A stretch of DNA of 39,615 nucleotides, from positions 1 to 39,615 of the forward strand of contig CAZZBK010000037.1 of NCBI GenBank assembly GCA_964652155.1. Direction: 5' to 3'. Under the pieces are notes generated by a model, which saw only the letters and a list, made by a program, of their open reading frames with translations, searched no databases and had not been told where the DNA came from. The translations under genes and the position numbers were made by a program. Shown here in pieces: positions 8,208 to 16,291 of this stretch. This stretch comes from CAZZBK01 sp964652155 (GTDB lineage: Bacteria; Planctomycetota; Planctomycetia; Pirellulales; PNKZ01). Positions within the stretch are counted from its first letter, which is position 1, and each line of letters starts with the position of its first letter.

Positions 8208-9476
8208 TTAGGATGTCTGGAGATATTTTAGCGCTTTAACGGCGTCAGGCATCCCCCGATTGGCCCGCGTCTTGGTCATGGGTTTGACTAAAGAGCAGGA
8301 CTTGAAAATGGCCTGTTCAATTTCGTTGGCCGATTTACCTTCGGCGGCCTGCATCAATAAAGCGGCCAATCCCGCGATATGCGGTGTCGCCATCGAGGTA
8401 CCATCCATCTCAGCATATCGTTTACCCGGTATGCAAGACACCACCCCAACGCCAGGAGCCACTAAATCCGGCACAATAGGATCTTTTTTGCGGGTAAATC
8501 GTTGGCTGGATGAGAAATCGGCGACTGACAAGTCATTGGCATGCGCTCCCACGGAGAGCGCTTCAGGATAATTGCCTGGGGACCGACTGGTCACAGGGCC
8601 TTCGTTGCCGACGGCAAAGACGGGCAGAATGTTTCGTCGCCGGAGAATTTGGGTCAACGGGAGGAAGTCCTCAACCCACCCAGGGAATCCCAAGGACATA
8701 CTGAGAATTCGCACTTGCAGCTCGACAGCCCAGTCCATGCCACCCAATATGCGCGCGATCACATTCCCTCCTTCAATGACCATTGCGCTCGCGAGTTGCG
8801 ATTCTGGGGCAACTCCAATCGCATGCCCACCCACGGCTCGACCGGCGATCGTACCGGCCGTGTGGGTGCCATGCTGGTCCGAATCAATTGCCTGACTGGG
8901 CTTGCGGTCGACGCGCCGACCTAATGCGTCGAATTCTGCAAACGCATGAATCGCTCCTTTGAGCGCAGGATGTTTTCCATCAACGCCGGTATCGAGATGA
9001 CCGACCAATACATCTTTGCCACGAATTCCCTTGTCCCACAATCGCCGCACGTTGAGCGATTGAATTCCCCACGTCACTTCATGTTCGAGCTTGGCCGCGC
9101 TGACCCGCACCGGGCGAATGATCCGCACGGGGCTGGCGGGCAAAATGCTCTGCACCCGGTTGTCATCTTTACTCAAAGCACGTAAGCCGCTGGCATCAAT
9201 GGTGCCATAGACCACACCTAAATGCGGATAGTAACGCATGGCGGGTGGTAGTGTTTCCTGGGGCGAAGAAGTCGCGGCATGCTTGGCATGGCGCGTGCTC
9301 GACATTCGTAGTGATGCCAGAATGGCGCCATCCTGTGTCGAAGCGTTGCGAATAAAATGCCGCTTCAAATCACCCGGATCGATGCTGGATGCGGACCGAC
9401 CCTTTGACTTAAGGATGACGATGACCGGAGCCAAACCCGTCACGCGCAATGAACCAAGCAACGACGCAATGGACAT
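8208..9476 (-). CDS. Subtilisin-like serine peptidase (S8 family)
   Basis: A 422-residue peptidase with an intact triad: Asp162 in GHLDTGVDG, His202 in QHGTHTAG and Ser361 in DGTSMATPHIAG. The oxyanion residue is Asn291 in AVGNEG. The region YPHLGVVYGTIDASGLRAL to QSILPASPVRIIRP (about 83-121) looks like a built-in I9-type prodomain. No signal peptide or membrane anchor is visible, which is unusual for an S8 enzyme and suggests an intracellular role or non-classical export. The ATG at 9476 has a strong GGGAGG 8 nt upstream. It forms an apparent two-gene unit with the I9-like gene at 7864-8184. The physiological substrate cannot be read from the sequence. Confidence 0.9.
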   Translation of the reverse strand: MSIASLLGSLRVTGLAPVIVILKSKGRSASSIDPGDLKRHFIRNASTQDGAILASLRMSSTRHAKHAATSSPQETLPPAMRYYPHLGVVYGTIDASGLRALSKDDNRVQSILPASPVRIIRPVRVSAAKLEHEVTWGIQSLNVRRLWDKGIRGKDVLVGHLDTGVDGKHPALKGAIHAFAEFDALGRRVDRKPSQAIDSDQHGTHTAGTIAGRAVGGHAIGVAPESQLASAMVIEGGNVIARILGGMDWAVELQVRILSMSLGFPGWVEDFLPLTQILRRRNILPVFAVGNEGPVTSRSPGNYPEALSVGAHANDLSVADFSSSQRFTRKKDPIVPDLVAPGVGVVSCIPGKRYAEMDGTSMATPHIAGLAALLMQAAEGKSANEIEQAIFKSCSLVKPMTKTRANRGMPDAVKALKYLQTS

Positions 9477-9554
9477 GACCGACCCTCCCTCGAAGTGCCA
9501 CGGCGGAAATGACTGCCATATGCCAGCAATCTAGTGAAGCTTCGCTCTCAATGC

Positions 9555-9597
9555 AAATAAAAGCGACCGGCGGGGAGGGGACTCCGCGTCGGTCGCT
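9555..9597 (-). terminator. Rho-independent terminator of gap
   Basis: On the minus strand, 30 bp after the gap stop codon, AGCGACCG pairs with CGGTCGCT at the base of a 15-bp stem that has two mismatches and a short loop (9562-9597). It is followed directly by the T-rich run TTTTATTT. This is the clearest intrinsic terminator in the window and makes gap a single-gene transcript, isolated from the protease gene downstream. Confidence 0.88.
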
Positions 9598-9627
9598 GTT
9601 AATGCCGTGGTCATGTACGTTGCGCGA

Positions 9628-10671
9628 CTACTTCATCATCAACTTGATGACGTCGACGCAGCGGTTCGAGTAGCCCCACTCGTTGTCGTACCAACTGACG
9701 AGCTTGAAGAACTTACTGTTCAACTCGATGCCGCTCCCCGCGTCGAAGATGCTCGAATGGGCGTCGTGAATGAAGTCGCTCGACACGACCTCGTCGCTCG
9801 TGTAGGCCAAAATGCCCTTGAGGTACGTCTCGCTGGCCTTCTTCATGGCCGCACAGATATCCTTGTACGACGTCTCCTTGACCGTCTTGACCGTCAAGTC
9901 GACCACGCTGACCGTGGGCGTCGGTACGCGAAACGCCATGCCGGTGATCTTGCCCTTCACCTCGGGAATGGCCAACGCCACGGCCCGCGCCGCGCCGGTC
10001 GTCGAGGGGATAATGTTAATCGCCGCCGAGCGGCCACCCTTCCAATCCTTCTTCGACGGGCCATCGACCGTCTTCTGCGTGGCCGTGTAGCTGTGCACCG
10101 TGGTCATCAAGGCCTCGTCGATGCCAAAGCCTTCCTTGAGCAGCACGTGCACGACCGGCGCCAAGCAGTTCGTCGTGCAACTGGCGTTGCTCACAATGTT
10201 GTGCTTGCTCGCGTCGTACTTGTCGCAATTGACGCCGCGCACAATCGTGATGTCTTCACCCTTGGCCGGGGCCGAGATGAGCACCTTCTTGGCACCCGCC
10301 GTGATGTGTCCCTTGGCCTTGTCGGCCTCGGTGAACAAGCCGGTCGATTCGATGACCAGGTCGACGCCCAGATCCTTCCAGGGCAACGCGGCGGGGCCCT
10401 CTTTCACGGCCAGGCACTTGATCTTTTGCCCGTTGACGTTGAGCACGTCATCCTCGGCCGCCGTGGCGCTCGACTTCTCGCTCGACACTTCGCCGTTGAA
10501 GCGACCCTGAATCGAATCGTACTTGACCAAATAGGCCAGGTTGTCGGCGGGCACCAGATCGTTCACCGCAATGACGTCGATCCCCTTGCCGAGCAGCCCT
10601 TGATCGCAAATTGCGCGAAACACCAAGCGTCCGATGCGACCAAAGCCGTTGATCCCTACGCGAATAGCCAC
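9628..10671 (-). CDS. gap: Type I glyceraldehyde-3-phosphate dehydrogenase
   Basis: A 347-residue glycolytic/gluconeogenic enzyme that oxidises glyceraldehyde 3-phosphate to 1,3-bisphosphoglycerate. The NAD-binding GINGFGRIGRL is at residues 6-16. Asp38 in AVNDL suggests NAD preference. The catalytic Cys165 lies in SNASCTTNCLAP, and the C-terminal SWYDNEWGYSNR is typical. The start is the GTG at 10671 with AGGAG nine bases upstream; it gives MAIRVGINGFG, the normal N-terminus. There is a promoter-like site at 10800-10828 and a terminator at 9555-9597, so it should be monocistronic with a leader of about 120 nt. Confidence 0.97.
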   Translation of the reverse strand: MAIRVGINGFGRIGRLVFRAICDQGLLGKGIDVIAVNDLVPADNLAYLVKYDSIQGRFNGEVSSEKSSATAAEDDVLNVNGQKIKCLAVKEGPAALPWKDLGVDLVIESTGLFTEADKAKGHITAGAKKVLISAPAKGEDITIVRGVNCDKYDASKHNIVSNASCTTNCLAPVVHVLLKEGFGIDEALMTTVHSYTATQKTVDGPSKKDWKGGRSAAINIIPSTTGAARAVALAIPEVKGKITGMAFRVPTPTVSVVDLTVKTVKETSYKDICAAMKKASETYLKGILAYTSDEVVSSDFIHDAHSSIFDAGSGIELNSKFFKLVSWYDNEWGYSNRCVDVIKLMMK

Positions 10672-10799
10672 AATGAATTCTCCTGAGCGAAAAAAGTCGC
10701 CGCCGAGCATCAAGTCCGCGGCGGACATATTGAATGGCGATCATGGGGCAAGCCGCCCAAATGAGGACGAGCGACGAGGGGCGACTCGCGAAGCAACGG

Positions 10800-10828
10800 A
10801 TTGTAACGATTGAGCCTAAAGCAGACAA
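10800..10828 (-). promoter_or_regulatory. Putative sigma70-type promoter of gap
   Basis: On the minus strand, TTGTCT (10823-10828) and TACAAT (10800-10805) are separated by exactly 17 bp. The -10 matches the TATAAT consensus at five of six positions. It would start transcription near 10793, about 120 nt before the gap GTG codon. The site sits in the 291-bp divergent spacer between gap and the DinB-like gene. Confidence 0.55.
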
Positions 10829-10962
10829 CCGACCCCCTCAAACAGTTACCCACTAAAGATTTGCACGATTCATGCCAGGTTCAATTGATCTTCTGCCACG
10901 CCCTCGCCACAATGCCACACTCGGGGCTTGGGGTGACCGCATCTTTTGGAGCACGGACGACG

Positions 10963-11442
10963 ATGAATTCTCGCGACGCGATTAAGCTCTCGATCGACAC
11001 CGGTGACATGATCTGCATGATGTACCTCGGCGATCTGACCGACGCCGAACTCATGCGCCGTCCGTGTGACGGCTGCAACCACCTCAACTGGCAGATCGGA
11101 CACCTGATCGCCTCCGAGCATAAGATGGTCTCGGGCTGTGGCTACCCCATGCCGCCGCTCCCGGCGGGCTTTGATGCCGCGTACACCAAAGAAACCTCCG
11201 CGAGCGACGATGCCAGCAAGTTCATGAGCAAGGCTCAACTTCTCGAAGCGTACAAAACGCAACGAGCGGCGACGTTGGCCGCCCTGGCCAAGACCAGCGA
11301 CGCGGAACTCGATAAGAACACCGGCGTCGACTACATGCCCACCGTCGGCGCGATGTTCTCGCTCCAAGGAGCCCACTGGCTCATGCACGCCGGTCAATGG
11401 GCCGTCGTTCGCCGCCAACTCGGCCGGCCGCCGTTGTTCTAA
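10963..11442 (+). CDS. DinB-like domain protein
   Basis: A 159-residue four-helix-bundle protein of the DinB/YfiT-like superfamily. Members bind a metal through three histidines, and some act as thiol-dependent transferases. The helical pattern LNWQIGHLIASEH (about residues 40-52) and the C-terminal GAHWLMHAGQWAVVRRQLGRP supply the expected His residues. The start at 10963 gives MNSRDAIKLS and has GGAG about 11 bp upstream. The longer upstream frame is not family-like. Only 9 bp separate it from the methyltransferase gene, so the two are probably co-transcribed. The substrate is unknown. Confidence 0.82.
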   Translation: MNSRDAIKLSIDTGDMICMMYLGDLTDAELMRRPCDGCNHLNWQIGHLIASEHKMVSGCGYPMPPLPAGFDAAYTKETSASDDASKFMSKAQLLEAYKTQRAATLAALAKTSDAELDKNTGVDYMPTVGAMFSLQGAHWLMHAGQWAVVRRQLGRPPLF

Positions 11443-11451
11443 TACCACCCG

Positions 11452-12249
11452 ATGAGCCAACCCCAGCCGTTGCCCGATTGGCAGCTCCCGAGCGGCGTGT
11501 GTCGCGGGCTCTGGGAGTACACGCAGAGCGAGCATATCGCCTACGACTTCGATGACGAATTCGCTACGTCCGGGCTGCTTGAGTACGACGAACAGGTGTT
11601 GCTCCAACACTTCAGCGCGGCTGGCACGCTCGTCGATCTCGGCTGTGGCACGGGACGGCTGCTCGTTCCGCTGGCGCGGCGAGGCTTTCGCTGCCTGGGC
11701 GTTGATCTGTCGCCGCACATGCTCTCGGTCGTGGGCGCCAAAGCCCGCCGCGAGCAACTGCCGATCGATCGGGTGCTGGCCAACATTGTCGAACTCGACG
11801 CCCTAGCCGAGCAGATCGCCGATTACGCCATCTGCATGTTCGCCACGCTGGGCATGATCCAAGGGCGCGACCATCGCTTGCAGGTCTTGCGACACGCCTG
11901 GCGAATCCTCAAGCCAGGCGGAAAACTGGCCCTGCACGTGCACAATCGTTGGTACAACCTGTGGGTGCCCGGCGGTTGGAAATGGCTCCTGAGCAACGCC
12001 TGCCGCGGGCTTATGGGCCAATCGAGCGCCTGGGGGGACAAGTACTACGACTTTCGCGGCGTCCGGCAGCTCCACATGCACGTCTTCACGGCGCGCGAAC
12101 TCAAGCGGCTGCTGCACGACGCCGGTTTCAAGCTCGTCGAGTTGCAACCGCTCGATACCGCGCGGCGACATGCACTCAAAGCGCCGTGGTGGTTCGCCCG
12201 GCTCCGCGCCAATGGCTGGCTCGTCGTCGCCGAGAAAGCTTCACGCTGA
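11452..12249 (+). CDS. Class I SAM-dependent methyltransferase
   Basis: A 265-residue Rossmann-fold methyltransferase. Motif I is VDLGCGTGRLL (about residues 62-72), followed by CLGVDLSPHMLSV with the acidic residue that binds the SAM ribose. LKPGGKLALHVHN is the typical post-motif region. The target is not indicated. Its start lies 9 bp after the DinB-like stop codon, which points to a two-gene operon. It ends 7 bp before the convergent stop of the secreted hypothetical gene. No membrane segment is visible. Confidence 0.87.
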   Translation: MSQPQPLPDWQLPSGVCRGLWEYTQSEHIAYDFDDEFATSGLLEYDEQVLLQHFSAAGTLVDLGCGTGRLLVPLARRGFRCLGVDLSPHMLSVVGAKARREQLPIDRVLANIVELDALAEQIADYAICMFATLGMIQGRDHRLQVLRHAWRILKPGGKLALHVHNRWYNLWVPGGWKWLLSNACRGLMGQSSAWGDKYYDFRGVRQLHMHVFTARELKRLLHDAGFKLVELQPLDTARRHALKAPWWFARLRANGWLVVAEKASR

Positions 12250-12256
12250 GTTCGAG

Positions 12257-13033
12257 CTATTTCGCGCCGGGCTTCTTTTTACCCGTCAGCGGCTCGATCG
12301 CCGTCACCTGCACCCCCTTGGTGGCGATAATATATCGCGGTGGGCCCGAAGGACCCGTGGGCATGGGAGTGGTTTTAGCATTGGGCGACTTGGGCACAAC
12401 CTTGGGCGGCGTCTTGGGCATCGGCGTGGTTCCGCCCATCGTGATCTCTTCGCCCACGATCCGCACTTTGTGTCCCGCCGCGGCGTAGCGAATGTTGGTC
12501 GATTGCACCTTGATCTTGCAATTGTCGGCCACCTTGGCCTTGACCGTGACGTTGGGACACTTGACCGAGATGTCGGTGTTCTTGACCGTGGCAATGATGC
12601 CCCGCACGTAGTATTTGTTGAAGGCGTTCTTGTCGACTTTCGTGCCAATCTCGACGTCGGCTCCAAAGTAAGGCGGTTCGGTATCGGTCGGCTCGCAAAT
12701 GGTCAGGTCCGTGATCTCGCCCTGCGTGACACCCATGCCGTTGGCCTGCACGTTGAACTTCACGAACATGGATGCCTGCAAGAAGTCGACCAACGCGGTC
12801 CCCTCGATCGCCTTGAGGTCAGCGTCGTCGGGCAGCACGTAACACAGCCGATCGCCATCGATCAGCACCATGACCGCCTTCCCCTGCATGCTGGTCCACT
12901 CTTTGAACGTGGCGTCCTTGACTTCGACCGGCTTTCCCTTGGGAGCTTGCCCGTAGGTGGACTCAATCCAGGTCAAACATCCCAACGCCAAAATCGGCAG
13001 CAAGCTCAGAACGAGCAAAGTACGACGCATCAT
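12257..13033 (-). CDS. Secreted hypothetical protein with signal peptide
   Basis: The function is not recognised. The 258-residue product begins MMRRTLLVLSLLPILALGCL, a classical signal peptide; the Cys after ALG could be a lipoprotein lipidation site. A beta-rich region follows (QGKAVMVLIDGDRLCYVL and repeated short strands). The C-terminal quarter is low-complexity, Pro/Thr/Lys rich (PMPKTPPKVVPKSP), ending GKKKPGAK. This looks like an envelope protein with a globular domain and a flexible tail. ATG codons at 13033 and 13030 are both possible; GGAG lies 11-14 nt upstream. A long plus-strand frame over the same DNA is judged a shadow because it lacks any recognisable protein character. Confidence 0.7.
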   Translation of the reverse strand: MMRRTLLVLSLLPILALGCLTWIESTYGQAPKGKPVEVKDATFKEWTSMQGKAVMVLIDGDRLCYVLPDDADLKAIEGTALVDFLQASMFVKFNVQANGMGVTQGEITDLTICEPTDTEPPYFGADVEIGTKVDKNAFNKYYVRGIIATVKNTDISVKCPNVTVKAKVADNCKIKVQSTNIRYAAAGHKVRIVGEEITMGGTTPMPKTPPKVVPKSPNAKTTPMPTGPSGPPRYIIATKGVQVTAIEPLTGKKKPGAK

Positions 13034-13240
13034 CAGCGATCCACTCCGGTACACGTTAGCGGGCGAAGGACCAACGCACGGCACGTCCGCCGAGCACGTT
13101 CAGGATACCCGTGTTTCAGGTGTCTGGCCAGAAGTTTCTCGACCTGGACGGGCTAAAAAGTTGGCCCGGTTGCCAAGCCCCCCAAGGGCCGTAACAATGC
13201 CCTGGCCAGCCGACCCGTCCCCACACAAGGCCTTTCGAGC

Positions 13241-14041
13241 ATGACGCCTGCCGAACCTCGCATGACCGTCCCCCGCTTCACGGCCCTCAAGGCCAGTGGC
13301 CGCAAGATCAGCATGCTGACGGCCTACGATCACACGATGGCCGGGCTACTCGACGCCGCCGGCGTCGAGTCGATCCTGGTCGGCGACAGCCTGTCGATGG
13401 TCGTGCAGGGGCACAGCACCACGCTCCCGGTCACCCTCGATGAGATCATCTACCACGCCGAGATGGTCGGTCGGGCCGTGCAACATGCCCTCGTGGTGGT
13501 CGACATGCCCTTCCCCAGCAACCACCTGGGACCCCACAAGGCGGTCGAGAGCGCAGCCCGAATCCTCAAAGAAACCCGCTGCCAGGCCGTCAAGCTCGAA
13601 GGGGGTGCCGATCAGGCCGACGTCATCCGCGCGCTGGTCACCGCCGGCATCCCGGTGATGGCCCACTGCGGGCTGCGTCCCCAGAGCGTTCATGTGCTCG
13701 GCGGCTACAAGGTGCAGCGCGACGAGGCGCAACTCATCGCCGACGCCCAAGCCGCTCAGCAGGCCGGTGCCTTCAGCGTGCTCCTCGAGTGTATCCCGGC
13801 CGACTTGGCTGCCAAGATCACCGGGCTGTTGCGAGTCCCCACGATCGGCATCGGCGCAGGCTCCGGCTGCGATGGCCAGGTGCTCGTGATCAACGACCTG
13901 CTGGGGCTCACCAGCGGGTATGTCCCCAAATTCGTGCGGGCCTATGCCGATCTCAAGTCGACGATCACCGACGCCGTGACCCGATTCCGCGACGATGTCC
14001 GCGGCGGGGCGTTTCCCGGCGCCGACCAAACTTTCAACTAG
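13241..14041 (+). CDS. panB: 3-methyl-2-oxobutanoate hydroxymethyltransferase
   Basis: Ketopantoate hydroxymethyltransferase catalyses the first committed step of pantothenate and CoA synthesis, transferring a hydroxymethyl group from methylene-THF to 2-oxoisovalerate. The 266-residue protein shows the family signatures SMLTAYDHTMA, ILVGDSLSMVV (metal-binding Asp), VKLEGG, MAHCGLRPQS and GIGAGSGCDGQVLV. The ATG at 13241 has AAGG about 10 bp upstream; an ATG at 13262 would also give a family-like N-terminus. panC and panD are not adjacent. The DUF255 gene starts 12 bp after its stop and is probably co-transcribed, although a functional link is not obvious. Confidence 0.96.
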   Translation: MTPAEPRMTVPRFTALKASGRKISMLTAYDHTMAGLLDAAGVESILVGDSLSMVVQGHSTTLPVTLDEIIYHAEMVGRAVQHALVVVDMPFPSNHLGPHKAVESAARILKETRCQAVKLEGGADQADVIRALVTAGIPVMAHCGLRPQSVHVLGGYKVQRDEAQLIADAQAAQQAGAFSVLLECIPADLAAKITGLLRVPTIGIGAGSGCDGQVLVINDLLGLTSGYVPKFVRAYADLKSTITDAVTRFRDDVRGGAFPGADQTFN

Positions 14042-14053
14042 CGAGCCACCCGC

Positions 14054-16114
14054 GTGCCCAATCGACTCTCGCACGAGACGAGTCCGTACCTGCTGCAACA
14101 CGCCAACAATCCGGTCGATTGGTACCCTTGGAGCCCCGAGGCCCTCGGGCGGTCACGCGAACTCGATCGACCGATCTTTCTCTCGATCGGCTACGCGGCC
14201 TGTCACTGGTGCCATGTGATGGAGCACGAGAGTTTCGAGAACGAGTCCATTGCCGCGGCGCTCAACGCGAGCTTCGTGTGTATCAAGGTCGATCGCGAGG
14301 AGCGTCCCGACCTGGATCAAATTTACATGAACGCCGTGATGGCCATGACCGGTCGCGGTGGCTGGCCGATGTCGGTGTTCCTCACACCCGATCTCCGCCC
14401 GTTCTATGGTGGCACGTATTGGCCGCCGACGAGCCGCTACAATATGCCCGGCTTCATGCAGATCATTAGCGGCGTGAGTGACGCCTGGAAGTCGCGGCGT
14501 GACGAGGTGCTCGACCAGGCCGAGCGGCTCACCGAGCACGTGCAAGAGCTTTGCACGGCAGGACTCAGTAACTCGGGCGCGGCTTTGAACAACGAACTGC
14601 TCCGCTCGGCCGCGCTGGCGCTCGAGCGGGCGTTTGATCGCGAGCATGGCGGCTTTGGGAGTGCGCCGAAGTTTCCGCATCCGATGGACCTGCGCGTGCT
14701 GCTGCGACAGTACCAGCGGCAGCCCAGCGAGGCGCTCCTGCATGTTGTGACGCACACGCTCAACCGCATGGCCGAGGGAGGGATGTACGATCACCTCGGC
14801 GGCGGTTTTCATCGCTACTCGGTCGACGCGCGTTGGTTGGTCCCGCACTTCGAGAAGATGCTCTACGACAACGCCCTGCTGGCGGTCGCGTACCTCGAAG
14901 CGTTGTTGTTGACCGGGCGCGACGAGTTTCGCCGCGTGGTCACAGAGACCTGTGACTACGTGCTCCGCGAAATGACCGACGAGCTGGGGGGCTTTTACAG
15001 CACGCAGGACGCCGACAGCGAAGGGGTCGAAGGGAAGTTCTACGTCTGGACCCCCGCCGAGATCGAGGCGATCTTGGGACCCGAGTTGGGGCAGCGTTTT
15101 TGTGCCGTGTATGACGTGACCCCGCATGGCAACTTCGAGCACGCCAATGTCCTCAACACGTCCATCAAGTCCGTCGCGGCTTGGGCTCAGCACTGGCGAC
15201 GCGAGGAAGCCGAACTCAGACGCGAATTGACCGAGGGTCGGGCCAAACTCTTGGCCGCGCGGGTCAAACGCATTCCGCCGCTCCTCGACGACAAGGTGAT
15301 CGTCAGTTGGAACGGCCTCATGATCGACGCGCTGGCGCAAGCCGGCGCGGCACTCAATGAGCCGCGCTATCTCGCGGCCGCCTCGCGGGCCGCCGAGTTC
15401 ATCTTGAAACACATGCGCGACGCCGACGGCCGACTGCTGCACGTCGGGCGACTCGGCCGCTCGCGCTACGCCGCATACCTCGACGACTACGCCGCGCTCG
15501 CTGGCGCGCTCGTGTCATTGTACGAAGCGACCTTCGAGGTGCGCTGGATTAACGAGGCTGTCGGGCTGTGCGAGCGCATGCTTGGCGAGTTCGCCGACTC
15601 CAGCGAGGGGGGCTTCTTCTACACGGCCGATCAGCACGAAACTCTGATCGCGCGAGTGAAGGATGTGCAAGACAGCTCGGTCCCCAGCGGTAATGCCCTG
15701 GCCGCGACCGTTCTCACGCGGCTCGGCAAGTTGACCGGCCGAGACGACTTCGTGCAAGCCGCCGAGCGAACCCTGAACGCCTCGGTCGAGTTCATTCGTC
15801 GCGCGCCGAGCGCCGCCGGGCAAATGCTCATCGCCGCCGACCTCTGGCTTGGGCCGACGGTTGAGGTGGTCGTGGCCGGCGACGCCGACTGGCAACAGTT
15901 GCTGCACCGACGATTCTGGCCCCGCCGTGTGTTGGCCCAGGCCAACTCGGCCGCCGAGCAATCGTCATTGCAGGCGTTGGTCAATGAGCGCCCGGCGATC
16001 GATGGCCAGCCCACGCTTTACGTTTGCGAACAGTTCGCCTGTCAATCGCCGGTCGTCGGAGTAGATGCGATCGAAAAGCGGCTCGCGGACATTTGCGCCC
16101 TCCGAAGTTATTGA
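14054..16114 (+). CDS. Thioredoxin-domain protein of the DUF255/YyaL (spermatogenesis-associated protein 20) family
   Basis: A 686-residue protein. The N-terminal DUF255 thioredoxin-like domain (about 1-165) carries NRLSHETSPYLLQHANNPVDW and the CxxC motif in ACHWCHVMEHESFE (Cys50, Cys53), followed by GRGGWPMSVFLTP. The rest, about 180-680, is an alpha/alpha six-hairpin toroid like that of glycan epimerases and hydrolases, with YDHLGGGFHRYSVD and HFEKMLYDNA. The family is widespread but its enzymatic role is not established. It is predicted cytoplasmic. The start is the GTG at 14054, giving MPNRLSHETSPY. The final codons and TGA stop lie inside the repeat element beginning at 16107. Confidence 0.93.
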   Translation: MPNRLSHETSPYLLQHANNPVDWYPWSPEALGRSRELDRPIFLSIGYAACHWCHVMEHESFENESIAAALNASFVCIKVDREERPDLDQIYMNAVMAMTGRGGWPMSVFLTPDLRPFYGGTYWPPTSRYNMPGFMQIISGVSDAWKSRRDEVLDQAERLTEHVQELCTAGLSNSGAALNNELLRSAALALERAFDREHGGFGSAPKFPHPMDLRVLLRQYQRQPSEALLHVVTHTLNRMAEGGMYDHLGGGFHRYSVDARWLVPHFEKMLYDNALLAVAYLEALLLTGRDEFRRVVTETCDYVLREMTDELGGFYSTQDADSEGVEGKFYVWTPAEIEAILGPELGQRFCAVYDVTPHGNFEHANVLNTSIKSVAAWAQHWRREEAELRRELTEGRAKLLAARVKRIPPLLDDKVIVSWNGLMIDALAQAGAALNEPRYLAAASRAAEFILKHMRDADGRLLHVGRLGRSRYAAYLDDYAALAGALVSLYEATFEVRWINEAVGLCERMLGEFADSSEGGFFYTADQHETLIARVKDVQDSSVPSGNALAATVLTRLGKLTGRDDFVQAAERTLNASVEFIRRAPSAAGQMLIAADLWLGPTVEVVVAGDADWQQLLHRRFWPRRVLAQANSAAEQSSLQALVNERPAIDGQPTLYVCEQFACQSPVVGVDAIEKRLADICALRSY

Positions 16115-16213
16115 GGTTCATATAATGAAGTTAACAGGACGACCAGCGGGAGTCCGTAAATACCGGCCTCGCGTTGCTCGGCCTATTAAGTTCATTATCT
16201 GAGGATCAATAGC
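16107..16213 (+). repeat. 107-bp foldable element with imperfect terminal inverted repeats
   Basis: The first 28 bp (16107-16134, starting GTTATTGAGG) are inversely repeated with 22 of 28 matches at 16186-16213 (ending ATCAATAGC). Between them are two smaller stems: GGAC/GTCC at 16137-16140 and 16152-16155, and GGCC/GGCC at 16165-16168 and 16180-16183, the latter extended by ATA/TAT. The whole could fold as a three-way junction in single strands. Bases 16107-16160 recur inverted at 1-54 with one mismatch. The element overlaps the stop codon of the DUF255 gene. Candidates are a REP-like or non-autonomous mobile element, or a recombination site. No transposase or recombinase gene is in the window. 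Confidence 0.8.
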
Positions 16214-16291
16214 CGCGACGCACAGTGGAGCGCGTCACGATTGCAATGTCACCCGGATTGCGACGCTGACGCGCTCAGCTTCGCTTCGCGG

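Noticed and set aside
9607..10686. 359-codon plus-strand frame opposite gap
   Set aside because: Shadow frame; gap is unambiguous on the minus strand with its own promoter, ribosome site and terminator.
12170..13156. 328-codon plus-strand frame opposite the secreted hypothetical gene
   Set aside because: The minus-strand frame has a signal peptide and protein-like segments; the plus frame is a repetitive HRR/GL-rich shadow.
14153..15442. 429-codon minus-strand frame opposite the DUF255 gene
   Set aside because: Shadow of a clearly conserved gene on the plus strand.
16107..16213. Integron attC site
   Set aside because: The architecture is similar (imperfect inverted ends, foldable), but the ends (GTTATTG, CAATAGC) do not fit the GTTRRRY/RYYYAAC core boxes, and no integron integrase is present.
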